Assembly (NCBI GenBank): GCA_017480395.1
Contig: JAFVAS010000022.1
Span: forward strand, 1-12,448
DNA length: 12,448 bases
Direction of reading: 5' to 3'
Origin: Oscillospiraceae bacterium
Lineage (GTDB): Bacteria > Bacillota > Clostridia > Oscillospirales > Oscillospiraceae
Part shown: positions 6,270 to 12,448 of the stretch, one piece after another
Layout of the letters: each line of letters opens with the position of its first letter
Numbering within the stretch: position 1 is the stretch's first letter
Notes under the pieces: model-generated
Seen by the model: only the letters and a program-made list of their open reading frames with translations
Database searches by the model: none
What the model was told of the DNA's origin: nothing
Program-made: the position numbers and the translations under genes

Positions 6270-8132
6270 ATGACAGACCGTTCCAAATGGACTAAGGAGT
6301 TCGCCCGCCGGTATGACCGGCATCTGGACGAGCTCAAGTGGCTCTTCTGCGAGCTGTATCACAACGACATGGATGCCTTCGGCGCCCTGACCGAGATGCT
6401 CTGCGCCAGCTACAAGGCCCGCAAGACCGCCCTCAAGCGCCGTGACCGCGCCCGGGAGAAGGACCCGGGCTGGTACAAGCGCAACGATCTGCTTGGCATG
6501 ATGATGTACGCCGACAACTTTGCCGGCACGCTGCAGGGCGTCCGGGAGAAGCTGGACTACATCGAGGACTGCGGCGTCTCCTGCCTGCACCTGATGCCCC
6601 TGCTCCAGTCCCCCGCCGGGCGCAGCGACGGCGGCTACGCCGTGGCCGACTACCGCCGGGTGGAGCCCCGGCTGGGCACGGTGGACGACCTGGCGGAGCT
6701 GGCTGACGCCTGCCACGAGAAGGGCATCAACCTGGCCCTGGATTTTGTGATGAACCACACCAGCGAGGATCACGAGTGGGCCCGCCGGGCCAGGGCCGGT
6801 GAGCGGGAGTACATGGACCGCTATTTCTTCTTCGACAACTGGGACATCCCCAACGAGTATGAGAAGACGGTGCCCCAGGTGTTCTCCACCACCGCCCCCG
6901 GCAACTTCACCTGGCTGGAGGACTGCAAGAAGGTGGTCATGACCTTCTTCTATCCCTATCAGTGGGATCTGAACTACGCCAACCCCGTGGTCTTTATCGA
7001 GATGTCGGCCAACCTCTTCTATCTGGCCAACCTCGGCATCGACATCCTGCGCATCGACGCGGTGCCCTACATCTGGAAGCAGCTCTACACCGACTGCCGC
7101 AACCTGCCCCAGGTGCACAACATGGTGCGAATGCTGCGCATGATGTGCGAGATCGTCTGCCCCGGCGTCCTGCTGCTGGGGGAGGTGGTCATGGAGCCGA
7201 TCAAGGTGGCCCCCTACTTCGGCACCGTGGAGAAGCCGGAGTGCCACATGCTCTACAACGCCACCACCATGTGCACCACCTGGTCCACCGTCGCCACCCG
7301 GGACACCCGCCTGCTGCGCCACCAGATGGATGTGATGGCCTCCCTGCCCCGCTCCTACATCTGGCTCAACTACATCCGCTGCCATGACGACATCGGCTGG
7401 GGCCTGGACTACGACTTCCTGGCCCAATTCGGGCAGATGCAGAACCCCCACAAGCGCTTCATCACCGACTACCTGATGGGCCGTGTGGACTGGTCCAACG
7501 CCCGGGGCGAGTCCTATAACGACGACCCCGTCACCCAGGATGCCCGGCTGTGCGGCACCACCGCCAGCCTCTGTGGCGTCGAGCGGGGCGTCTTTGAGGG
7601 CAGCGACGCCATCATCGACCTAGGATTGGCCTGCGACCTGATGCTCCACGCCTTTGTCCTCACCCAAAGCGGCATCCCCATGCTCTACTCCGGAGATGAG
7701 ATCGCCCAGCTCAACGACTACTCCTACCACGACGATCCGGAGAAGTGGGACGACTCCCGCTATATCCACCGGGGCCGCTTCAACTGGGACGACGCCCAGC
7801 GGCGGGACGTGCCGGGCACGCTGCAAAACCGGATGTTCTATGGCCTGCGCCGCCTGGAGCAGATCCACGCCGCCTATGGCGTCTTCGCCGCCGACGCGGA
7901 CTTCTGGACCCTCTGGACGGGCAGCGACAACGTGCTGGGGCTGGTGCGCACCAACGCCGAGGGGAAGCTCATCGCCCTGTTCAATTTCAGCGAATATGAG
8001 CAGCACGACCTGTTCTCCGGCGAGCAGGGGGACTATGTCGATCTGCTCACCGGCGAGGGCACCGACCCCAACTGCATCCACCTGGCCCCCTACGGCTTCT
8101 GCTGGCTGTACCGCCCCTTCGACGCAGAATAA
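6270..8132 (+). CDS. Amylosucrase-type GH13 glucosyltransferase
   Basis: This 620-aa protein resembles amylosucrase (GH13 subfamily 4; sucrose + alpha-1,4-glucan to longer glucan + fructose) over its full length. Conserved landmarks are SDGGYAV (119-125; D120 equals Neisseria polysaccharea D144), DFVMNHTS (158-165), QWDLNYANP (231-239), nucleophile D263 in DILRIDAV, acid/base E305 in LLGEVV, and RCHDDIGW (370-377) with transition-state D373. R497 in DDSRYIHR matches the arginine that pairs with D144. No signal peptide is visible, so it should act on imported sucrose inside the cell. The frame also has a GTG at 6261, but AGAGGGG lies only about 2 nt from it, so the ATG at 6270 is preferred. 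The gene follows the kinase by 35 nt. Sucrose hydrolase activity is an alternative outcome; sucrose phosphorylase is less likely. Confidence 0.88.
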   Translation: MTDRSKWTKEFARRYDRHLDELKWLFCELYHNDMDAFGALTEMLCASYKARKTALKRRDRAREKDPGWYKRNDLLGMMMYADNFAGTLQGVREKLDYIEDCGVSCLHLMPLLQSPAGRSDGGYAVADYRRVEPRLGTVDDLAELADACHEKGINLALDFVMNHTSEDHEWARRARAGEREYMDRYFFFDNWDIPNEYEKTVPQVFSTTAPGNFTWLEDCKKVVMTFFYPYQWDLNYANPVVFIEMSANLFYLANLGIDILRIDAVPYIWKQLYTDCRNLPQVHNMVRMLRMMCEIVCPGVLLLGEVVMEPIKVAPYFGTVEKPECHMLYNATTMCTTWSTVATRDTRLLRHQMDVMASLPRSYIWLNYIRCHDDIGWGLDYDFLAQFGQMQNPHKRFITDYLMGRVDWSNARGESYNDDPVTQDARLCGTTASLCGVERGVFEGSDAIIDLGLACDLMLHAFVLTQSGIPMLYSGDEIAQLNDYSYHDDPEKWDDSRYIHRGRFNWDDAQRRDVPGTLQNRMFYGLRRLEQIHAAYGVFAADADFWTLWTGSDNVLGLVRTNAEGKLIALFNFSEYEQHDLFSGEQGDYVDLLTGEGTDPNCIHLAPYGFCWLYRPFDAE

Positions 8133-8148
8133 AGGAACCCCCTCACAT

Positions 8149-8961
8149 ATGACACAGCAAAAACTCATTTTTCTCGACGTGGACGGCACCCTGACCCGCC
8201 CCGGGGAGATGCTTCCCCCGCCCAGCGCCGTCTCCGCCATCCGGCAGGCCCGGCAGCGGGGACACCGGGTCTTTCTCTGCACCGGCCGCACCCCGGCGCT
8301 GCTGGGGCCGCTGCTGCCCCTGGGCTTTGACGGGGCGGTCTCCGCCGCCGGAGGATATGTCTTCTGCGGCGACCAGGTGCTCTTTGACCACCCGCTGACC
8401 GAAACGCAGCGGGACGCCATTCTGGACACCCTGCACCGCCATGGGGTGTTCTGCACCCTGGAGTGCCTGGACGCCACCTTTGGCGACCAGGCTCTGCCCG
8501 GCGCGGCGGCTTCCCCCGGCCTTCTGGAGACGCGGCGGAAGCTCGGCGACGCCCTCGGCATCCGGCCCATCTCGGAATACGACGGCCGAAGCGTCTACAA
8601 AATCGTCTTTATGAACCGCGACGAGGGCCAGCTGCGCGAGGCCAGGGAAACGCTGGAGCGGGACTTCGCCTTCGTCTATCAGTCCGCCTCGGCCTATGGC
8701 GCCATCACCGGGGAGGTCATCAACCGGGCCTTTGACAAGGGCCGCGGCATCTTGCGCGTCTGCGCCCACCTCGGCCTTTCTCCGGAAAACGCCTATGGCT
8801 TCGGTGACAGCTTGAATGACCTGCAGATGATCGACACCGTGGGCTGCGGCGTGGTCATGGCCGACGGGGCGGAGGCGCTGAAGCCCCACGCGGATCTGAT
8901 CTGCCCGCCGTTGGATCAGGACGGGCTGGCCTGGGCCTTCCAGCACCTCGGCCTCATCTGA
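8149..8961 (+). CDS. Cof-type HAD-IIB family phosphatase
   Basis: This 270-aa cytoplasmic protein is a haloacid dehalogenase superfamily phosphatase of the Cof/IIB type, Mg2+-dependent and usually active on sugar phosphates or nucleotides. Motif I is FLDVDGTL (8-15; nucleophile D10, acid/base D12). Motif II is LCTGR (43-47; T45). The motif III lysine is K197 in FDKGRG, and motif IV is GFGDSLNDLQM (217-227). The cap domain lies between motifs II and III. The ATG is 16 nt after the amylosucrase stop, and its AAAGGA site overlaps that stop (TAAAGGA), so it is cotranscribed with the sucrose genes. The substrate cannot be read from the sequence; a sugar phosphate from the same pathway is a reasonable guess. 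Confidence 0.9.
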   Translation: MTQQKLIFLDVDGTLTRPGEMLPPPSAVSAIRQARQRGHRVFLCTGRTPALLGPLLPLGFDGAVSAAGGYVFCGDQVLFDHPLTETQRDAILDTLHRHGVFCTLECLDATFGDQALPGAAASPGLLETRRKLGDALGIRPISEYDGRSVYKIVFMNRDEGQLREARETLERDFAFVYQSASAYGAITGEVINRAFDKGRGILRVCAHLGLSPENAYGFGDSLNDLQMIDTVGCGVVMADGAEALKPHADLICPPLDQDGLAWAFQHLGLI

Positions 8962-8970
8962 CAAAACAGC

Positions 8971-9004
8971 AGAAGCCCCGACAGATGTCGGGGCTTCTCT
9001 TTTT
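8971..9004. terminator. Terminator after the HAD gene, possibly bidirectional
   Basis: AGAAGCCCCGACA (8971-8983) pairs with 8986-8998 (12-13 bp with a very tight loop), and CTTTTT follows on the plus strand. It begins 9 nt after the HAD stop. The minus-strand DUF2461 gene ends at 9020, and read in that direction the stem is followed by GCTGTTTTG, a weaker U-tract, so the hairpin may serve both convergent genes. Confidence 0.9.
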
Positions 9005-9019
9005 GAATGAATGTTTGAA

Positions 9020-9691
9020 TTAATCCAGGGGCGGCTCCAGCTCCAGCTCCCGGAACCAGCGGTAGAAGGGCATCAGGAATCGGAAGTCCTCCAGGATATC
9101 CTCCACCAGGTCGTGGGAGCGCAGGCGCTCATCCGACTCGTGAAAGACGCACAGGTCGATCCCCTTTCGGTTGAACCAGGGTGCCAGCAGCCGGGAGCAC
9201 TCCCCCTTGGAGCGCTTATACTCCTCCCCCCGCAGCATGATCCGATCCTGCCGGTTGAAGCGGCGCACCAGCGTCTCAAAGGACTTCGGGTCCCGCTGCA
9301 ATCTCCGGCGGTAGAGCTCCAGCCCGCTGGGGCGCATGGACCAGAATCCCATGCCATACTCGTAGCCCTCAGGGCTGATCTCAAAATAGAACGCCGGGGC
9401 AAAGGCCCAGTCCTCCCGGGGATAGCGGAGAATCAGCCAGAGGTGATCCTTGTAGGGGCCGCCGTATTTGCGCCCCCGCATATCCCGGTAGATGCGGGTG
9501 ACCTTGACCTGCAGCCCCTCCTCGGGCCACTCCTCGGCCATGCGCTGCTCCAGCTCCGCCCCCAGGGCCTTCAGCGGCTCGTAGAGGCTGTCGATATAGA
9601 TCTGCTTGCGGGGCAGGAACCAGTCCCGGTAGTTGTTCAGGCGAACACCCCACAGAAATTCGGTGCTCTCCTCGGGAAATCCTTGAAACAT
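9020..9691 (-). CDS. DUF2461 family protein of unknown function
   Basis: This 223-aa soluble protein matches the DUF2461 family, whose biochemical role is not established. Family landmarks are the N-terminal FPEESTEFLWGVRLNNYRDW stretch (5-24), TRIYRDMR (65-72), GGPYKDHLWL (77-86), the aromatic FYFEISPEG (101-109) and GFWSMRPSGLELYR (115-128). No signal peptide or membrane segment is seen. The ATG (9689-9691) has AGGAGAG about 10 nt upstream. The gene lies downstream of the VanW-type gene on the same strand, but a hairpin terminator separates them. I see no clear promoter in the 40 nt between that hairpin and the start, so it may depend on read-through or on a weak promoter. Confidence 0.88.
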   Translation of the reverse strand: MFQGFPEESTEFLWGVRLNNYRDWFLPRKQIYIDSLYEPLKALGAELEQRMAEEWPEEGLQVKVTRIYRDMRGRKYGGPYKDHLWLILRYPREDWAFAPAFYFEISPEGYEYGMGFWSMRPSGLELYRRRLQRDPKSFETLVRRFNRQDRIMLRGEEYKRSKGECSRLLAPWFNRKGIDLCVFHESDERLRSHDLVEDILEDFRFLMPFYRWFRELELEPPLD

Positions 9692-9710
9692 GATCTTTGC
9701 TCTCCTGTTC

Positions 9711-9759
9711 CTTTGTGCGAAAAATCCGCCCGCCGAAGCGGGCGGATTGGCTTTGTGCG
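9711..9759. repeat. 9-bp direct repeat flanking the VanW-gene terminator
   Basis: CTTTGTGCG occurs at 9711-9719 and again at 9751-9759, exactly 40 nt apart, on either side of the hairpin at 9723-9748. It may be chance, or the footprint of a local duplication or of insertion of the hairpin segment. Confidence 0.45.
9720..9748 (-). terminator. Terminator of the VanW/YoaR-family gene
   Basis: Read on the minus strand, an 11-bp stem (9748-9738 with 9733-9723, AATCCGCCCGC arms) is closed by a TTCG tetraloop and followed by a T-tract at 9724-9720 that continues from the stem. It starts 15 nt after the stop of the upstream gene (9763-9765) and ends about 29 nt before the DUF2461 start codon. Confidence 0.88.
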
Positions 9760-9762
9760 GTT

Positions 9763-11544
9763 TTATCCCTCGCCCTCGCCCTCACTCGGGGTCTCGGCGG
9801 GCGTCTCTGCCGGGGTTTCAGCGGGGGTCTCCGCCGGCGGCTCGGCGGGCGTCTCCGCCGGGGTCTCGGCGGGCGTCTCCGTCGGGGTCTCGGCCGGAGT
9901 CTCGGCGGGGGTCTCCGTCGGGGTCTCCACGGGAGTCTCCACCTTGGTGCCCACATAGACGGTCTTGTTGGTGCGCCGGTAGTTGCTGGCGGCCTCAAAG
10001 CCCTCGGAGATCAGATTGCCATTGCCATCGTAGACGTGGCGATAGGTGTTCACCTTATAGCCGGTGTGGCTCTCCCCCTCGGTGCGGGAGGTGCCCACAG
10101 GCATGGTGGGGTCCTCCACGGTGTTGGTCTGGGGCTGGAGCACCTCCAGGGTCTGGCTGGTGATCTCCACCTTGAAATCGGTGAGCTTGGTGCCCAGAAT
10201 CCGGAAGGTCACCTTGTCGTTGGCGTAGCCGGAGTCGATCATGATGGGGTAGTCGGTGTTGTTGCGGAACTGGAAATCCGGGCCGCCCCAGGAGACGGTG
10301 GCGTCATACCCCAGGGGGACATAGCTGACGGTAAAGGAGTGGTTGTAGCGCAGCACGATCTCCAGATTGGCGTACAGCGTCGCGCAGTAGAGGGTGGTGG
10401 AGCCCTGGCAGATGCCGCCGCCTATGGTCTCGACGGTCTCCCCGTTCTCATAGGCGCCAGCGGCCTGGAACCCGGCCTCCCGGGTGCGCTTGCCCAGGGA
10501 CTCGTTGTAGGAGAAGACATCGCCGGGCATCAGGATGATGCCGTCCAGCTTCTGGGCCGCCAGCTTCACGTTGTTGCGGCGGGCGGAGGTGCCGGTCACG
10601 GTGGTGGTGTAGCTGCCCAGCACATCCCGGAACAGCAGCTCGGACAGGGCCTCAGAGGAGAGCTCCGGCTCCTGAATGGTCAGGGGGACGGAGACGCTCT
10701 GCCCCGGCTGGGCGGCGGCGAGGGCCTGCTGCGCGGCGGCGACATCCAGATCGACGCCGACGGCGGAATCCACGATGTCATAGCTGCGATCCTCATGCAC
10801 CTCGATGGTGGCGGAGGCGGGCTCGGTATAGAGCTCGCGCTGGATGGCCTGGAGATCAATCTCATCGGGCTGGGTGGTCACCAGCGGGCAGTCGATGGGG
10901 CCGAAATCCCCCTTGGCGATGTTGTCCATGATCTGCTGCACCGTGGCCGCCCGCTCCACCGAGACGCCGGGCGTCCCCAGGGTGACGTTCAGGCTGTCGT
11001 CGGTCACCTCATAGGTGGTCTGAACGGTGGTGTCCAGCTCGGTGATGCCGCTGGCCACCAGCGCCGCCTCCACCGCCGCCTCGTCCTGGACCGTGGGGCT
11101 GATCTTATAATCCACACCGTTCCGGGAGGTGAGATAGCGCGCGCCGAGGGTCAGCAGCGTGCCGCCGTGGTCGTGCTCCAGCGCATCGGTGACCACGTCC
11201 GCGGTATCGAAAGACAGGGCATCCGTCAGATCGACGTCGTAGCTGCCCACGCCCTCCACGTTCAGGGTGATGGTGGAGAAGTCGTCAAAGCGCAGCTCCG
11301 CCGCGAGGCGGTCCGCCGCGGCCTGACCGGACAGGCCGCCGATGTCCACGCCGTTGACCGTGGTGCCCTCCCGCAGGGTGTTCCCCTGCCGCACCCAGGC
11401 GCACAGCAGCACATAGGCCACACAGAGCACCACAAGCACGCCGGCCACGGAGACGCCGGCGATCAATCCGGCGCGGCTGGCGCTTTTCCCTTTTTGGGCC
11501 GGTTTTTTCCCGGTCTGTTGTACCCGATTCTGTTTTGCAGCCAT
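9763..11544 (-). CDS. VanW/YoaR-family envelope protein with ETPA-repeat tail
   Basis: This 593-aa protein has a basic, Gln/Lys-rich N-terminus, one membrane segment (about 25-50) and a large extracytoplasmic part, i.e. a type II membrane protein. TTVNGVDIGGLSGQAAADRL (61-80) opens a YoaR-like putative peptidoglycan-binding region extending to about 310. A VanW domain follows (about 318-455), with GGGICQGSTTLYCATLYANL (375-394), RYNHSF (399-404), YDATVSWGGPDFQFRN (413-428) and YPIMI (432-436). A short G5-like strand region (about 493-534) leads into 13 copies of x-E-T-P (535-586) and an SEGEGEG end. There is no LPxTG anchor. VanW function is unknown; an envelope or peptidoglycan role is inferred. 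The ATG has GGAG about 15 nt upstream. The gene has its own promoter and terminator. Confidence 0.9.
   Translation of the reverse strand: MAAKQNRVQQTGKKPAQKGKSASRAGLIAGVSVAGVLVVLCVAYVLLCAWVRQGNTLREGTTVNGVDIGGLSGQAAADRLAAELRFDDFSTITLNVEGVGSYDVDLTDALSFDTADVVTDALEHDHGGTLLTLGARYLTSRNGVDYKISPTVQDEAAVEAALVASGITELDTTVQTTYEVTDDSLNVTLGTPGVSVERAATVQQIMDNIAKGDFGPIDCPLVTTQPDEIDLQAIQRELYTEPASATIEVHEDRSYDIVDSAVGVDLDVAAAQQALAAAQPGQSVSVPLTIQEPELSSEALSELLFRDVLGSYTTTVTGTSARRNNVKLAAQKLDGIILMPGDVFSYNESLGKRTREAGFQAAGAYENGETVETIGGGICQGSTTLYCATLYANLEIVLRYNHSFTVSYVPLGYDATVSWGGPDFQFRNNTDYPIMIDSGYANDKVTFRILGTKLTDFKVEITSQTLEVLQPQTNTVEDPTMPVGTSRTEGESHTGYKVNTYRHVYDGNGNLISEGFEAASNYRRTNKTVYVGTKVETPVETPTETPAETPAETPTETPAETPAETPAEPPAETPAETPAETPAETPSEGEGEG
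9787..9942 (-). repeat. 12-nt tandem repeat encoding 13 x (x-E-T-P)
   Basis: Thirteen 12-nt units encode VETP, TETP or AETP, with one AEPP at 9835-9846. The units mostly alternate between a form ending in CCC and a form ending in CCG at the proline codon, so much of the array has a 24-nt period. The array is in frame and forms the C-terminal tail of the VanW/YoaR-family protein. Units near the variable 5' end carry V or T at the first position; most of the remainder carry A. Confidence 0.95.
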
Positions 11545-11620
11545 ATGTCTTCCACTCCAAATCCAAAAATGTCGTTCTATCCTCAGAGCTGTCGAAACAG
11601 CCCGTTTTAGCGTAACTCAA

Positions 11621-11649
11621 ATTATAGCCCGTATGCCCCCCAAATGCAA
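11621..11649 (-). promoter_or_regulatory. Promoter of the VanW/YoaR-family gene
   Basis: On the minus strand TTGCAT (11649-11644), a 17-nt spacer and TATAAT (11626-11621) predict a start near 11614 and a leader of about 70 nt. The leader holds a small hairpin (GCTGT-TTCG-ACAGC, 11588-11601). The boxes and spacing are identical to those of the rnf promoter. Confidence 0.82.
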
Positions 11650-11690
11650 TTACAAAATGTTTACGATTTCAGGGAATCTTTTGTGCATCC

Positions 11691-11719
11691 TTGCAATCCA
11701 CCGCCGTAACTGCTATAAT
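11691..11719 (+). promoter_or_regulatory. Promoter of the ABC-F gene
   Basis: TTGCAA (11691-11696), a 17-nt spacer and TATAAT (11714-11719) preceded by TGC give an extended -10 promoter. Transcription should begin near 11726, leaving a leader of about 48 nt, too short for a typical antibiotic-responsive attenuator. Confidence 0.85.
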
Positions 11720-11773
11720 AAATTGCCTTCCTGCGAAGCAAATGATTTTCAACCGAAACAACGAGGTTTTTCT

Positions 11774-12448
11774 ATGATCACAGTCACCAATCTCAGCCTG
11801 CAATACAGCGGAACTCCCCTGTTTTCCGACGTCAATCTCCAGTTCCTGCGCGGCAACTGCTATGGCATCATCGGCGCCAACGGCGCGGGAAAGTCCACCT
11901 TTCTGAAGATCCTCTCCGGCGAGCTGGACTCCACCACCGGCCAGGTGGACATTCTGCCCAACGTGCGCATGTCCATCCTGCGGCAGGATCAGTATCTCTT
12001 CGACGAGTACACCGTCATGGACACCGTCATCATGGGCAACCGCCACCTCTATGACGTGGGTAAGGAGATGAACGCCCTCTACGAGAAGGAGGATATGACC
12101 GACGAGGACGGCATCCGGGCCAGCGAGCTGGCCGAGGAGTACGCCGAGCTGGGCGGCTGGGAGGCCGAGTCCGACGCCAGCCGCATCCTCCAGGGGCTCG
12201 GGGTCTCCACCGAGTTTCACTATGACCCGATGGCCACCCTGGACGCCCGGCTGAAGGTGAAGGTGCTGCTGGCCCAGGCCCTCTTCGGCAATCCGGACAT
12301 CCTGATGATGGACGAGCCCACCAACAACCTGGACATCAACGCCGTCAACTGGCTGGAGGATTTTCTGCTGGATTTTGAGGGCACCGTCATCGTCGTCAGC
12401 CACGACCGGCATTTTCTGAACACCATCTGCACCCACATCGTGGACATC
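11774..12448 (+). CDS. ybiT: ABC-F family ATPase, YbiT type (3' end beyond window)
   Basis: The first 225 codons are present and the frame is open at the right edge. This is the first nucleotide-binding domain of a soluble, ribosome-acting ABC-F protein. Walker A is GANGAGKST (34-42), the Q-loop is LRQDQ (69-73), Walker B is ILMMDEP (176-182; D180, E181), the D-loop is NNLD and the switch histidine is H210 in SHDRHFLN. The LRQDQ-x2-FDEYTVMDTVIMG stretch, the MTDEDG insert and CTHIVDI closely resemble E. coli YbiT. The LSGGQ signature is replaced by LDARL (156-160), also degenerate in this domain of YbiT. The start ATG has a weak GAGG site 7 nt upstream. It probably acts in translation rather than transport; a role in antibiotic protection is possible but not indicated. 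Confidence 0.9.
   Translation, partial: MITVTNLSLQYSGTPLFSDVNLQFLRGNCYGIIGANGAGKSTFLKILSGELDSTTGQVDILPNVRMSILRQDQYLFDEYTVMDTVIMGNRHLYDVGKEMNALYEKEDMTDEDGIRASELAEEYAELGGWEAESDASRILQGLGVSTEFHYDPMATLDARLKVKVLLAQALFGNPDILMMDEPTNNLDINAVNWLEDFLLDFEGTVIVVSHDRHFLNTICTHIVDI

Noticed and set aside
5997..7451. Long minus-strand open frame (484 codons) opposite the kinase end and amylosucrase
   Set aside because: It crosses two real genes, is Val/Gly/His-rich and has no recognisable motif or ribosome-binding site.
11588..11601. Small hairpin GCTGT-CGAA-ACAGC in the VanW-gene leader as a riboswitch or attenuator
   Set aside because: A 5-bp stem with no U-tract or conserved aptamer features; too little to support a regulatory RNA.
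9690..11610. Plus-strand open frames over the VanW/YoaR gene, including repetitive Gly/Arg or Val/Ser/Ala/Gly stretches
   Set aside because: The repeat peptides are the antisense reading of the 12-nt ETPA array, and the minus-strand frame has a full VanW domain.
12239..12253. Missing LSGGQ signature (LDARL) in the first ABC-F domain, which might suggest a defective ATPase
   Set aside because: As I recall it, E. coli YbiT also has a degenerate signature here before the same K-x-VLLAQALF stretch, so this is family-typical and not evidence of decay.

Overview
The window is about 12.4 kb of GC-rich (by eye over 60%) chromosomal DNA. It looks like an anaerobic Gram-positive gut Clostridium relative, most likely an Oscillospirales/Oscillospiraceae-type organism. 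This rests on the clostridial gene order rnfC-D-G-E-A-B, strong AGGAGG-type Shine-Dalgarno sites, a VanW/YoaR-type envelope protein and U-tailed hairpin terminators. I see no phage, insertion sequence, CRISPR array, tRNA or rRNA. The organism assignment is inference.

Layout. (1) Positions 1-134 are non-coding, with an imperfect 31-33 nt direct repeat. (2) Positions 135-5143 on the minus strand hold one complete rnf operon. It has a TTGCAT-N17-TATAAT promoter (5115-5143), a Rex-like 18-bp operator in the leader (5063-5080), then rnfC, rnfD, rnfG, rnfE, rnfA and rnfB packed with 1-12 nt gaps or 4-nt overlaps, and a 12-bp hairpin terminator (135-170). The six subunits form the membrane complex that couples ferredoxin:NAD+ electron transfer to Na+ or H+ translocation. 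(3) A divergent intergenic region (5050-5307) separates it from a plus-strand operon starting at a TTGACA-N18-TAAAAT promoter. That operon has a PfkB-family fructokinase, an amylosucrase-type GH13 enzyme and a Cof-type HAD phosphatase, and it ends at a 12-13 bp hairpin (8971-9004). The first two genes make a coherent sucrose route: the amylosucrase moves glucose onto an alpha-glucan and releases fructose, and the kinase traps the fructose as fructose 6-phosphate. (4) On the minus strand, convergent to that operon, lie a DUF2461 protein (9020-9691) and, upstream of it, a VanW/YoaR-family membrane protein (9763-11544) with a C-terminal 13 x (x-E-T-P) tail. A hairpin terminator sits between these two genes. 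(5) A second divergent intergenic region (11545-11773) carries back-to-back promoters for the VanW gene and for a plus-strand YbiT-type ABC-F ATPase that runs off the right edge.

The most interesting points are the candidate redox (Rex) control of rnf, which raises a question about the direction in which Rnf runs; the compact amylosucrase-fructokinase operon in what looks like an anaerobic Firmicute, with one acceptor-site residue changed from the Neisseria enzyme; the cysteine-rich tail on RnfE; and the repeat-built acidic tail of the VanW protein. I found no evidence for an entirely unknown multi-gene system.
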